Assembly (NCBI RefSeq): GCF_009846525.1 | Contig: NZ_CP024621.1 | Location: 744,001-808,000 of the forward strand | Length of the DNA: 64,000 nt | Direction of reading: 5' to 3' | Source of the DNA: Halomonas meridiana | GTDB taxonomy: Bacteria; Pseudomonadota; Gammaproteobacteria; Pseudomonadales; Halomonadaceae | Shown here: positions 50,812-61,960 of the stretch, piece by piece | Position numbering within the stretch: position 1 is the stretch's first letter | Layout: each line of letters begins with the position of its first letter | Translations under genes and position numbers: made by a program | Notes under the pieces: model-generated | Database searches by the model: none | What the model saw: the letters and a program-made list of their open reading frames with translations, nothing else | Told to the model about the DNA's origin: nothing

Positions 50812-52578
50812 ATGGAATTAAGAGAGTGGTTAATCATTCTAGGACTGGCACTGGTTTCGCTAATCGTTGTCGACGGTGTGCGTAGGCTCCAGCGTCAGCG
50901 TCGTGTGCCCCGGCTAGACCAAGCGGTAAAGGATTTGCCGACCGCGAAGCTAGACGAGTTAGACGACGAGGCGAAAGAAGCCGAGATCAATTGGGAGCTG
51001 CCAAACGGCGGTGCTCGGGTGGTCAAGCCCGCCGACTACAGTGGGCTGGGGCAAAAACCCAAGCTCAAACGTCAAGAGCATCCTGGACCGTCCAAAGTGC
51101 TGTCGGATTTTCGTCGCTCGTTTGGCAAGTCGGCTGCCAAGCCCTCTTCGCCAGCCGCGCACACCGAACCCGCTGCCCGTGTATCTGCCGAACGACATGC
51201 AGTCACGCAGGAGGCGAAGCCGGAACCCCGTCGTGAGCCAAGCCTGTTTGCCGCGGACAATACCCAGGCAGCCAAGCACGAACCGCCCAACACTGCCGAG
51301 CCGACTCCGTCTGCCACTGCGGCCTCTGTGCCGCCCGAACCGGAAACGACACCGGCTGCCGCGCCTACGATGCGCGCCGTAGACGACGCCCCCGTTGCCA
51401 AGCCTGCCGAGGACGTTGCGCCTGCACAGCCTGACGTGCCGCCCATGACGACGGCGGAAACGCCCGTAGCAGAGCCCGTAACAGAAGAAACTCCCGCACG
51501 TTCTAAAGACTCGGCTGCCGATGAGCCGACACCGACCCTCGACCCAGAACCGGTGCTGCGCGCCGAGCCTGAAGATGCCGTGTTTGCCAAGCACGCGTCC
51601 GACGCTCCCAAACGCCGCCAACTGCGCGAAGAGACCGTTGGCGACCGCGAACTGGATGACGACGACATCGATGAGTATCGTCTGGTCGATTTCGAAGGTA
51701 TCGGGCGCTCGTTCAAGCGCCGTATCATCGAGCGTCGCAAAGAGAAGGCCATCAAGAAGGCCGAAAAAGCCAAGCGTGCCGAAGCCTTGGCCAAGCAAAA
51801 AGCCGAGCGCAAAGCGCTGGAAGCCGAGCAGCGTCGTGAGGCCAAACAGGCCGCTGACGCTGAAAAAGCGCGTATCGCTCAAGAGAAAGCCCAGGCTCGC
51901 GAAGCCGCCGCCCACGACGCCGCTGCCAAACGTGAAGCGGTGCCGTCAGCGCCTGCGCTCGATGACTACGATGACAGCGCGAGACGCTACGAAGAGCACT
52001 ACCAAGGCTTCGATGACGACTATGAAGAGACTTACGCGGCGCAGGACAGCGTCGTACGTGCCCACCCGACCTTGGAAAAGGCTCTGCGGCACGATGTAAA
52101 CGGCGAACACGCCAAAGAGACGCTGGCCAGCGCCGAGGAAATGGTCGTCATCAGCGTGCTCTCCCGCGATCCCGATGGCTTCGATGGTGGCAAACTGCTC
52201 GAACTCATCATGGCCTGTGGGCTACGGTATAGCCGCACCATGGGCGTTTTCCACCGCTTCGAAACGGAAAGCCCGGACAGCGAGCTGCAGTTCTCGATGG
52301 TCAACGTGCTCAAGCCCGGTACGTTCCCCATCGAAGAGATGGACGAATTTGTCACCCCCGGCATCACGTTCCTGATGCCGCTACCCGGCGCGGTGGATAG
52401 CTCGGCGGCTTTCGAAGCCATGGTCGAAACCGCCATGGTGGTAGTGCGCCACATGGGCGGCGAGTTGAAAGATGAAAACCGCAGCGTCATGACGGCACAA
52501 ACCATCGAGTTTGCCCGTCAGCGGGTGCACGAATTCGAACGTCGCCACCGTTTGCACCGCCAACTGCAGGCGCGTTAA
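50812..52578 (+). CDS. zipA: Cell division protein ZipA
   Basis: Anchors FtsZ to the inner membrane. 588 aa from the ATG at 50812, with GGA 8 nt upstream; ATGs at 50791 and 50803 are alternatives. One N-terminal membrane helix (LREWLIILGLALVSLIVVDG), a Pro/Ala/Glu-rich linker (about residues 80-270), an ER/K-rich helix (about 300-373), and the C-terminal FtsZ-binding domain (about 440-575) with MVVISVLSRDPDGFDGGKLL and MGVFHRFE. It is far longer than E. coli ZipA (328 aa) because of the linker and helix. Confidence 0.93.
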   Translation: MELREWLIILGLALVSLIVVDGVRRLQRQRRVPRLDQAVKDLPTAKLDELDDEAKEAEINWELPNGGARVVKPADYSGLGQKPKLKRQEHPGPSKVLSDFRRSFGKSAAKPSSPAAHTEPAARVSAERHAVTQEAKPEPRREPSLFAADNTQAAKHEPPNTAEPTPSATAASVPPEPETTPAAAPTMRAVDDAPVAKPAEDVAPAQPDVPPMTTAETPVAEPVTEETPARSKDSAADEPTPTLDPEPVLRAEPEDAVFAKHASDAPKRRQLREETVGDRELDDDDIDEYRLVDFEGIGRSFKRRIIERRKEKAIKKAEKAKRAEALAKQKAERKALEAEQRREAKQAADAEKARIAQEKAQAREAAAHDAAAKREAVPSAPALDDYDDSARRYEEHYQGFDDDYEETYAAQDSVVRAHPTLEKALRHDVNGEHAKETLASAEEMVVISVLSRDPDGFDGGKLLELIMACGLRYSRTMGVFHRFETESPDSELQFSMVNVLKPGTFPIEEMDEFVTPGITFLMPLPGAVDSSAAFEAMVETAMVVVRHMGGELKDENRSVMTAQTIEFARQRVHEFERRHRLHRQLQAR

Positions 52579-52594
52579 TCGCCGCGTTGCGCCG

Positions 52595-52628
52595 ACACCC
52601 GCCTTCTTCCAGAAGGCGGGTGTTTTTG
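52595..52628 (+). terminator. Rho-independent terminator between zipA and ligA
   Basis: Perfect 13-bp stem ACACCCGCCTTCT / AGAAGGCGGGTGT with a 3-nt loop and five Ts. It implies that ligA has its own promoter between 52628 and 52667. Confidence 0.92.
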
Positions 52629-52666
52629 TTACTAAATGCCTGTTTATCTGTCTTCGGAATCTCTGA

Positions 52667-54965
<2,299 letters not shown>

Positions 54966-54972
<7 letters not shown>

Positions 54973-57005
54973 GCCCGCACCAGCGCGCTGATCAGCCGGC
55001 GCCCTGGATGAAGATGGTCCACCAGCGGCTGCTCGATGGGCAGCGGCTCATCGCAAAGGCGCGATGCGATGACTTCCGCACACAGCGGTGCGCTCGCCAG
55101 CCCCCGTGAGCCGTGGGCGGTGGATATCCACAGCCCTGGGTAGTGTTCACCGGTGGTAGACGGCACTTTCGAGGCATCTTTGCGCAGCACGGCATAATCT
55201 CGTTGCCACGCCGCCGCGTTGGGCACTGGCCCCGCATAAGGGGTTTTATCGGGGCTGGCGGCTCGCACCGCTGCCCGGCCTTCCAGCGCCTCTGGGCGTA
55301 ACGCAACGCCGGAGGCCTCAAGCGCGGCCACCCACGCTGGCAGCGCCTGGCGTAATTCGTCGATATTGCGCTGGTGCTCTTCGTCGATGACGTGACTCGT
55401 CGCGTCGTTGGGAACGAAGCTCGCACCAAAGGTCAGTACGTTCTCGATGGGCGGCGACACATAGCCTCCCGCGCATACCACTTTATCCGGCGTCTGGGTG
55501 CCTTCTGGCAGCGTTAGCTCGCTGACCTGGCCCCGTACCTGCTGCAGCGGCAGCTCGGCGGTTTGGGCAAACCGGTTCGCCAGCGACGCCGTGGCGATCA
55601 CCACGTGGTCGGCCTGTAGCCTCTCCCCGTTGGCCAGCGTGACCTGCCACGACGGTGCATGTCCCGCTGTCTGCGTCAGCCCGGTGACTTCGCCTTGCTG
55701 CACGGTGATGCGGTCGTGTTGCAGCCACTGCTCGCAGAGTCGCTTTGGCTGTGCCCATCCCGCTTGTGGATAGTAGAGCCCCTGGGAAGCCGAGACAGCC
55801 ACGCCCGCTAGCTCGCTGAGCGTGTCGGTGCGTGATGCGACGACGGAGGCGGGCAGCGGGTGATGGGCCATGAAGCGCTGTTGGCGCGTGGCCTCTTTGT
55901 CGCTGAGTGCCAGTTGCACCACGCCGCACGACCGCCAAAGTGGCGGCTCCTGTGGATGAGCCGCTGCCAGTTGTTCAAACCGTCGCTGGCTGTAGAGAAG
56001 CCCCGCTAAATAGAACCGGCTCTGTAGGTTGGTATCCACCGCCAGCTTCACGTAGAGCGCCCCCTGGCGATTGCCGGACCCCCCCGCGCCTGGCGCTTCG
56101 CGCTCGATCACCGTCACCCGTTTACCGCGCTTGGCCAGCGCCGCCGCCACGCTGCTACCCGCCAAGCCTGCCCCGATGACCACCACGTGGGGTGAGTCGT
56201 GGTGAGCGGGGGGCGTGAACCAGGGGGTGACACTGCGCCGCGAATCCGAGGGGGGCGTGTCAATACCACCGGCCAGCATCTCTCGCTTACGGCCAAAACC
56301 TGGCACTTTCTTCCAGTGGAAGCCTGCCGCCTTTAGACCGCGCTTGACGATGCCCGCGCAGGTAAAGGTAGCGAACGTCGCCCCCGGGCGAGACCGAGCG
56401 GCCATGGCCTCGAAGAGCGCCGGTTGCCACATGTCCGGGTTTTTCGAGGGCGCAAAGCCATCGAGAAACCAAGCGTCCACCTGGCCGTCCAGCAGATCGA
56501 GTCGTTCGGTGGTGTCGCCAAAGTGAAGGTCGAGGGTGACACGTTCGCTTAAGTGTAAACGGTGAATACCGCTGACCGCGTCGGGCCAAAGGGCGCACAG
56601 CGCTTGTGAATAACTCGCTAACGAGGGCCAGGCGCTGAGCGCGCGCGTCAACGCTTCCCGGCTCAACGGAAATTTTTCTGTGGATAACAGATGCAGCCGC
56701 GCGCCCTCTGGAGCGTGCTGCTCGAAACAGGCCCAGGCGCATAGCATGTTCAGCCCGGTGCCAAAGCCCGTTTCGCCGATCACTAACGCCCGCGATGCCT
56801 GCCACGCCGCAAAGCGCTCTGGCAGCCGGTTCGCTCCCAAGAACACGTGCTCGGTTTCTGCACGGCCATCCTCACGGGAAAAATAGACGTCATCGAAGGC
56901 GTCCGAGTGGGGTGACGTGTCGTTCCAGGTGAGCTGCGGGGCGCTTAATGCCGCCAGCGGTGGCAGCGGTGGCAGGGGTGGGGCTTGAGTCGAGCGTTGA
57001 GTCAC
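54966..57005 (-). CDS. mnmC: tRNA 5-methylaminomethyl-2-thiouridine biosynthesis bifunctional protein MnmC
   Basis: Completes mnm5s2U at the wobble base of several tRNAs. 679 aa. The N-terminal methyltransferase domain (about residues 20-240) has the SAM-binding VIGETGFGTGLNMLCAW and DAWFLDGFAPSKNPDMW; the C-terminal FAD-dependent oxidoreductase domain starts with VVVIGAGLAGSSVAAALAKRG (about residue 275). No ATG is available; the start is a GTG at 57005 with GGA upstream. Monocistronic, convergent with ligA-yheU. Confidence 0.93.
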
Positions 57006-57088
57006 GCGGGCATCCGTGGGTGATGAATGGTTGGTTAAAAAATGATCAATTTGTTAATCGGGGCGCTATCTCTGGCTTATAGAAAAGC

Positions 57089-57142
57089 GTCCGCCGGGTG
57101 TTCACAGAGTTTTCCACAGGCTCTGTGAAAAAGCGGGCGGAC
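57089..57142. repeat. Two-stem inverted repeat between the YciI-like gene and mnmC
   Basis: Outer arms GTCCGCC (57089-57095) and GGCGGAC (57136-57142), inner perfect 9-bp arms TTCACAGAG (57101-57109) and CTCTGTGAA (57121-57129). The loop TTTTCCACAGG contains a DnaA-box-like TTTTCCACA. Could be a terminator for the YciI-like gene (minus strand stops at 57165), although no T run follows on that strand. Confidence 0.55.
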
Positions 57143-57164
57143 CCTCCACACTCGCCTCAAAGGG

Positions 57165-57464
57165 TCAAGGCAAAACTTTTTTGAACGGCTTAACAATTAC
57201 CTTGGCATAGACCCCTGCGATGATGTATGGATCGGCGTCTGCCCAGGCCTGAGCGTCCTCTAAACTGTCGAATTCCGCCACCACCAAGCTGCCGGTGAAG
57301 CCCGCATCGCCGGGGTTATCGGAATCGATGGCTGGGTGCGGCCCTGCCAAAATGAGCCGCCCTTCATCGCGCAGCTCTTCGAGGCGCGCTAGATGGTCAG
57401 GGCGAGCCGCCAAGCGGCGCTCTAAGCTGTTGGCAACGTCTTCACTGATAATGGCGTAAAGCAT
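57165..57464 (-). CDS. YciI-like protein
   Basis: 99 aa single-domain ferredoxin-like (DABB-type) protein: [19 protein letters not shown], then RLILAGPHP and [20 protein letters not shown], the typical YciI sequence with the His/Asp pair thought to form a small active site. Function unknown; some relatives are dehydrochlorinases. The neighbouring PHP and yciO genes are also near yciI in E. coli and Pseudomonas. Confidence 0.92.
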   Translation of the reverse strand: MLYAIISEDVANSLERRLAARPDHLARLEELRDEGRLILAGPHPAIDSDNPGDAGFTGSLVVAEFDSLEDAQAWADADPYIIAGVYAKVIVKPFKKVLP

Positions 57465-57604
57465 GGGGATAACTCCTTGAAGGCAGGGGCAGTGGCGACG
57501 CTGTCGACCAGGTCAACACATTGACCGCACCCCGGTTAGCGCGCACCATGGCGAGCTTGTTCGTGTTGTACACGCCTATTCTGACAAACTCGCCACACGG
57601 CGTC

Positions 57605-58552
57605 ATGCTAATGCCACTACTTCCTAACGCTCTTGCGACTGTACTGCCCACCGCCTTCGATGCCGACCAGCGTTACACGGTGGATCTGCACATGCACTCA
57701 ACTGCTTCTGACGGAGCGCTTTCGCCTGCTGAACTGGTGGCCTTGTGCGCTGAACGCGGTTTGACCCATATGGCGCTGACGGACCACGACACCATGGACG
57801 GCGTGGAAGAAGCGAGCCACGCTGCCCAACAGTCAGGGCTCTGCCTAGTGCCAGGGTGCGAGTTATCCACTCGCTGGCAGGGCATCAACATCCACGTGGT
57901 CGCGCTGGTGCCGGGTGGCCTGCAAGGGCCGTTGATCGATGGGCTCGAACGCCAGCGAGACGCGCGCATCAAACGCGCCGACGTGATCGCCGAGCGGCTG
58001 GAAAAAATGGGCCTCCCCAACGCCCTGGAAAAAGCCCGCGCCCAGGCAGGTAGCGACCGCCCGCTAGGGCGGCCTGATTTTGCCCGGGCGTTAGTAGCAG
58101 AAGGTGTGGTAGCCGATTGGGCCGGAGCCTTCAAGCGCTACCTGGGCAGTGGTAAAAAGGGCGATGTTAAAGCCCACTGGCCGGAGATCAGCGAAGCGGT
58201 CGGGTGGGTCGTCGCTTCTGGCGGGGTGGCCGTGCTGGCTCATCCGCTGCGCTACGGGCTAACCCGGCGCAAGCGCGGCCTGTTGATGGATGCCTTTATG
58301 GAGGCCGGTGGCCAAGGCGTGGAGCTGGTGAGTGGACAGCAAAACCCCGATACCACCCGCGACCTGGCGCGCCAACTGGTCGAGCGGTCGCTGTACGCCT
58401 CATTGGGCAGCGATTTTCACTTTCCCGGTAGCCACGCGGCCCCTGGCAGTATGAGCCCGGTGCCCCGCACCGCCGCGCCGCCGATTTGGCAACACCCCCG
58501 CTTGGCGCACCTGCGAGACGCCCCCAGCGGCATGCTCGCCCGCGGGTGCTAA
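57605..58552 (+). CDS. PHP-domain phosphoesterase (Rnm/TrpH/YciV-like)
   Basis: 315 aa. The N-terminal PHP domain has VDLHMHSTASDGALSP (about residue 26), LTDHDTMDGV and LVPGCELSTRWQGINIHVVAL, and later GVAVLAHPLRY and LGSDFHFPGSHAAPG, which supply the metal-binding His and Asp residues. Characterised relatives remove nucleotides from RNA 5' ends and hydrolyse 3',5'-bisphosphonucleosides. The exact start is uncertain: ATGs at 57605 and 57611 both fit; longer forms from 57521 or 57548 look non-coding. Upstream of yciO by 53 bp. Confidence 0.88.
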   Translation: MLMPLLPNALATVLPTAFDADQRYTVDLHMHSTASDGALSPAELVALCAERGLTHMALTDHDTMDGVEEASHAAQQSGLCLVPGCELSTRWQGINIHVVALVPGGLQGPLIDGLERQRDARIKRADVIAERLEKMGLPNALEKARAQAGSDRPLGRPDFARALVAEGVVADWAGAFKRYLGSGKKGDVKAHWPEISEAVGWVVASGGVAVLAHPLRYGLTRRKRGLLMDAFMEAGGQGVELVSGQQNPDTTRDLARQLVERSLYASLGSDFHFPGSHAAPGSMSPVPRTAAPPIWQHPRLAHLRDAPSGMLARGC

Positions 58553-58605
58553 GCGGCGGGATCAGCTACGCTGAAAGACATCCCCATGCTGACCAGGAGT
58601 CATCG

Positions 58606-59229
58606 ATGAGCCAATATTTTCAAATACATCCAGAAAACCCGCAAAAGCGGCTAATCGACCAAGCCACCGAGATCATTCGCAAAGGCGGCGTGGTGGCGTA
58701 CCCCACGGACTCGGGCTATGCGCTGGGCTGCCATCTAGGCGAGAAAAAGGCCATCGAGAAGATCAAATGGCTGCGCTCGCTGGATGACAAGCACAACTTC
58801 ACCCTGGTGTGTTCGGATCTCTCGGAAATTGGCACCTACGCCAAAGTGGATAACGCCGTGTTCCGGCTGCTGAAGGCCCATACGCCCGGCCCCTACACCT
58901 ACATTCTGGATGCCACCACCGAGGTGCCGCGCCTGCTGCTGCACCCCAAACGTCGCTCCATCGGCGTGCGGGTGCCCGACCACCGGATTACCCATGCGCT
59001 GCTCGAAGCGCTGGGTGAACCGCTGATGAGCGTGACGCTCATTCCCGTGGGTGAAGCGCTGCCGATGAGCGACCCCGAGGAGATTCGCGACCGCTTTGGT
59101 GCTCACTTAGACCTGATCATCGACGGCGGCGCTTGCCACCTCGATCCCACCAGCGTGATCGACCTGCGTGAACTGCCGCCGAAAATCGTGCGGGAAGGGC
59201 GTGGCGACATTACGCCGTTTCAAGATTGA
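58606..59229 (+). CDS. yciO: YciO-type Sua5/YrdC-family protein
   Basis: 207 aa, the size of E. coli YciO. The YrdC fold is shown by IRKGGVVAYPTDSGYALGCH (about residue 27), IEKIKWLRSLDDKHNF and PGPYTYILDATTEVPRLL. Relatives make threonylcarbamoyl-AMP for t6A tRNA modification; whether YciO does so at a useful rate is uncertain. The ATG at 58606 follows CAGGAG. A long hairpin follows 17 bp after the stop. Confidence 0.92.
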   Translation: MSQYFQIHPENPQKRLIDQATEIIRKGGVVAYPTDSGYALGCHLGEKKAIEKIKWLRSLDDKHNFTLVCSDLSEIGTYAKVDNAVFRLLKAHTPGPYTYILDATTEVPRLLLHPKRRSIGVRVPDHRITHALLEALGEPLMSVTLIPVGEALPMSDPEEIRDRFGAHLDLIIDGGACHLDPTSVIDLRELPPKIVREGRGDITPFQD

Positions 59230-59246
59230 CACGCAAACGCGTCTAC

Positions 59247-59278
59247 ACGACGGGGGCGCTTAGCGCCCCCGTCGTCTT
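59247..59278. terminator. Hairpin between yciO and the convergent channel gene
   Basis: A perfect 13-bp stem ACGACGGGGGCGC / GCGCCCCCGTCGT with loop TTA. It is very stable but only CTT follows, so its termination efficiency is uncertain; the position between two convergent genes suggests it serves both. Confidence 0.6.
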
Positions 59279-59287
59279 GCCGGAGCG

Positions 59288-60193
59288 CTACGAATCGCTC
59301 GGGGCTTCGTCGTCGGGATCGTCATCCTTTTTCTGCGCTTTCTTGCGCGGGTCTTCGCTATTTTCATCCAGCCAGGTGCCGCAGCGCAGACAGTAGCGGG
59401 CGCGCTTTTCATGGCGGTCATGGCCACACCCGGGGCAGGCCTCTTCCGAATACCGGTCTTCACGAATCGAGCGAATCACCTGGGCAGAAAACACCCCGGT
59501 GGGCACGGCGATGATCGAGTAACCAATCAGCATCAGAATGACGGTAATCGCCTTGCCCAGCGACGTGGCCGGCACGATATCGCCATAGCCCACGGTGGTC
59601 ATGCTCACGATGGCCCAGTACATCGACATGGGAATGCTGGTAAAGCCCGCTTCCGGCGATTCGATGGTGTACATCAACGCGGCAAACAGCGTGACGACCA
59701 TGAGAATGCTGCTGAAAAAGAGCAGAATTTGGCGCAGGCTGCGCTTGAGCGCATCCAGCAGTAGCCTGCCTTCCCCCACGAACTCCATCAGCCGCAAAAT
59801 GCGGAAGATGCGCAGCACGCGCAGAATTCGCACGATCACCAGCCCATGCGCCCCCGGCACCAGTAGCACCAGCCAAGTCGGGATGATCGCCACGACATCG
59901 ACGATACCGTAAAAGCTCTTGAGGTAGACCGTGGGGCGCTCCAGGCAGTAGAGGCGCACCAGCAGCTCCAGGCTAAACAGCAGCGTGAATGCCCACTCGA
60001 TGTAGAAGAAGATATGCCCGTAACGCTCGGCATAGATCTCGATGCTGCCCAGCAAAATCACCGTCACGCTCAGCAGAATGGCGACGATCAGCGCAATGTC
60101 GAACGCCTTTGCCCCCGGCGTATCGGATTCGAAGATAAGGTGGAACAGCCGGGTGCGAAGTCCGTCGGCACCGGGAGTGAGTGGAAAGCTCAT
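59288..60193 (-). CDS. Voltage-gated-type potassium channel with C-terminal zinc ribbon
   Basis: 301 aa. Six membrane segments: S1-S3 about residues 25-125; S4 about 125-155 with positively charged spacing (IVRILRVLRIFRILRLMEF); pore loop and selectivity filter TTVGYGD (about 205); S6 (about 215-240). After S6 comes a zinc ribbon with CPGCGHDRHEKRARYCLRCG (about 255-275) and a charged tail. The filter predicts K+ selectivity. Physiological role unknown; osmotic or membrane-potential control would suit a halophile. Confidence 0.9.
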   Translation of the reverse strand: MSFPLTPGADGLRTRLFHLIFESDTPGAKAFDIALIVAILLSVTVILLGSIEIYAERYGHIFFYIEWAFTLLFSLELLVRLYCLERPTVYLKSFYGIVDVVAIIPTWLVLLVPGAHGLVIVRILRVLRIFRILRLMEFVGEGRLLLDALKRSLRQILLFFSSILMVVTLFAALMYTIESPEAGFTSIPMSMYWAIVSMTTVGYGDIVPATSLGKAITVILMLIGYSIIAVPTGVFSAQVIRSIREDRYSEEACPGCGHDRHEKRARYCLRCGTWLDENSEDPRKKAQKKDDDPDDEAPSDS

Positions 60194-60234
60194 CGCGTCA
60201 TCCTGAAGTAGGCTTAATCAATCGTGCAGTGTCG

Positions 60235-61134
60235 TTAGCGTAGCGCGGTTTCGTGAGCCAAGCGACGGGCCAGATTTAACGCAGCCACGCCATACGCCGT
60301 GGATGGCATGCCCTGGCTATCCAGCGCGCTCGGCAGCGTGGCGGCCTCGCTTCGTGCTGCGCCATCGAGCTGCGGATGCTGGGCCAGCGCATCCAAGGCC
60401 TGCTGTGCGGCGCTGAGGTGCGCCGCGTCTTGGCTGTCATGGTAGGCATCCAGCGCGACAGTGGCGCGGTGTAGCCATTCGGCAGGGCGCGTTGCGGCGG
60501 GTAGTGGCCACTGCTGGCGCCCAAGGGCGTTGCCACGCGCCGCCTTGCTGGTATCGGAAGGGCGCAGCGGTACGTCGCTGGCCAGCTCGACGGCGAGCGT
60601 CCACAGCGCCGCAGGGTCGCCCGCTTTCAGCTCCAGCTCCACCTCGCAAATGGGCGCACGCGCGCGACCGCAGACGATCTCCCCTTCATCCAGCACCAGC
60701 TCGATATGGCTGCCTTGCCATACCAATGGCCAGCTACGGCGTGTGAAATCGGTGCTCAATGTGGGGCGCAGCGCCGCGATGCACTCGCCCAGCGCGCCTT
60801 GAAACGGCGGCAGCTTGGCCAGTGCCGCTTGGTCTAGGTCGGCAGTCGGTACAGGCCACTCCCACTCCTCTCGGCTAGAGAGCCCGCCGCCGCCCTGGCC
60901 CGCCGTTTTGACGGTTTGCAGCACCTGCTGGTCGATGTTGCGCAGGCGCACGGCCACCCGCGCGGCGGCAAGATCGCCCGCCGGGGTGTCGAAGTAGGTG
61001 TTGGCAAGCCGCTGCTGAACCGGCGGCGTGGCCGCAAGAACGGGGTGGTGTAACAGCGCTGACAGCTGGCTGGGCGGCAGTGCCAGCTTGAGTTCCACCT
61101 CGGTGGGCGCTGGCGCGTTGGTTGACTCTTTCAT
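60235..61134 (-). CDS. CYTH-domain protein (inorganic triphosphatase-like)
   Basis: 299 aa. The N-terminal CYTH tunnel domain (about residues 10-205) has the ExExK metal-binding motif in TEVELKLALPP, VAVRLRNIDQQVLQTVK and CEVELELKAGDP. The C-terminal ~90 residues are a short helical, CHAD-like remnant. E. coli YgiF with this domain hydrolyses tripolyphosphate. The ATG at 61134 has GAGGTGG upstream; a GTG at 61146 is the alternative. Divergent from the DUF47-pit operon. Confidence 0.87.
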   Translation of the reverse strand: MKESTNAPAPTEVELKLALPPSQLSALLHHPVLAATPPVQQRLANTYFDTPAGDLAAARVAVRLRNIDQQVLQTVKTAGQGGGGLSSREEWEWPVPTADLDQAALAKLPPFQGALGECIAALRPTLSTDFTRRSWPLVWQGSHIELVLDEGEIVCGRARAPICEVELELKAGDPAALWTLAVELASDVPLRPSDTSKAARGNALGRQQWPLPAATRPAEWLHRATVALDAYHDSQDAAHLSAAQQALDALAQHPQLDGAARSEAATLPSALDSQGMPSTAYGVAALNLARRLAHETALR

Positions 61135-61185
61135 GACAATCGCCACCTCAATATTGTGACATTTTGGTTAATTTTTGATGACATT

Positions 61186-61225
61186 ATGAACTTTTCATGA
61201 CGGCGGCGGACGCACTCTTTATACT
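61186..61225 (+). promoter_or_regulatory. Candidate promoter of the DUF47-pit operon with possible Pho-box-like repeats
   Basis: A TATACT -10 (61220-61225) has no good -35. In the -35 position are two ATGA repeats 11 bp apart (ATGAACT at 61186 and ATGACGG at 61197), which read on the minus strand as CCGTCAT-N4-AGTTCAT. Only one half resembles the CTGTCAT Pho-box unit and the orientation is reversed, so the PhoB assignment is weak. Confidence 0.35.
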
Positions 61226-61270
61226 GGCGCCCGCCATTTCCAGGCTCCCCGAAAACAGGCTAAAGGCTAT

Positions 61271-61951
61271 ATGGTAACCTCCAACCCTTTTTCCGCGATG
61301 TTTGGCCGCTCGCCATTCCAGCCGTTGCTGGCCCACATCGTCAAGGCCAATGAATGTGCCGACCAACTGCTGCCGTTCTTCGAGGCAACGCTGGCCGGTG
61401 ATTGGGACACGGCAGCGGAACTGCGCGAGAACGTCACGCGCTTAGAGCACGATGCCGACACCCTGAAGACAGAGCTGCGGCTGAACCTGCCGAACACCAT
61501 GTTCCTACCCGTCTCGCGCTCCGACCTGCTCGATTTGATCAGCGTGCAGGACAAGATCGCCAACAAAGTGCGCGACATTACCGGCATCATGCTGGGCCGT
61601 AAAATGCGCGTGCCCAACGAACTGGCCGAGCCGATGCGCGACTACATGCGCACCAGTGTGGCCTGCGTGGCCCAAGCGCGCCAGGCGCTGGAAGAGTTGA
61701 AAGACCTGCTGGAATCCGGTTTTGGTCGCAACGTTTCCGATGTCATGCAGAACATGATCCGCGAACTGCACACCCTCGAACACCAGGCCGACAGCCAGCA
61801 GGTGGCGATTCGTCGTCAACTTTTCGAGCTGGAGAGCCAGCTACCGCCGGTGGATGTGATCTTCCTTTACAAGATCATCGAGTGGGTCGGTGAAGTTTCT
61901 GACCGCGCAGAACGCGTGGGCAGCCGCCTGCAGATTTTGACCGCACGCTAA
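61271..61951 (+). CDS. DUF47/PhoU-like accessory protein (TIGR00153 family)
   Basis: 226 aa, all-helical, related to PhoU. Starts FSAMFGRSPFQPLLAHIVKA; the metal-binding acidic repeats include RLEHDADTLKTEL (about residue 57) and RELHTLEHQADSQQ (about residue 163). Members are encoded next to Pit phosphate transporters and probably modulate them. It is 9 bp upstream of the pit gene. Confidence 0.92.
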   Translation: MVTSNPFSAMFGRSPFQPLLAHIVKANECADQLLPFFEATLAGDWDTAAELRENVTRLEHDADTLKTELRLNLPNTMFLPVSRSDLLDLISVQDKIANKVRDITGIMLGRKMRVPNELAEPMRDYMRTSVACVAQARQALEELKDLLESGFGRNVSDVMQNMIRELHTLEHQADSQQVAIRRQLFELESQLPPVDVIFLYKIIEWVGEVSDRAERVGSRLQILTAR

Positions 61952-61960
61952 GGGAACCTC

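Noticed and set aside
56689..56697. Perfect DnaA box (TGTGGATAA) in mnmC
   Set aside because: Single site inside a coding region, encoding ordinary residues; no cluster, AT-rich unwinding region or dnaA/gidA genes nearby to suggest an origin.
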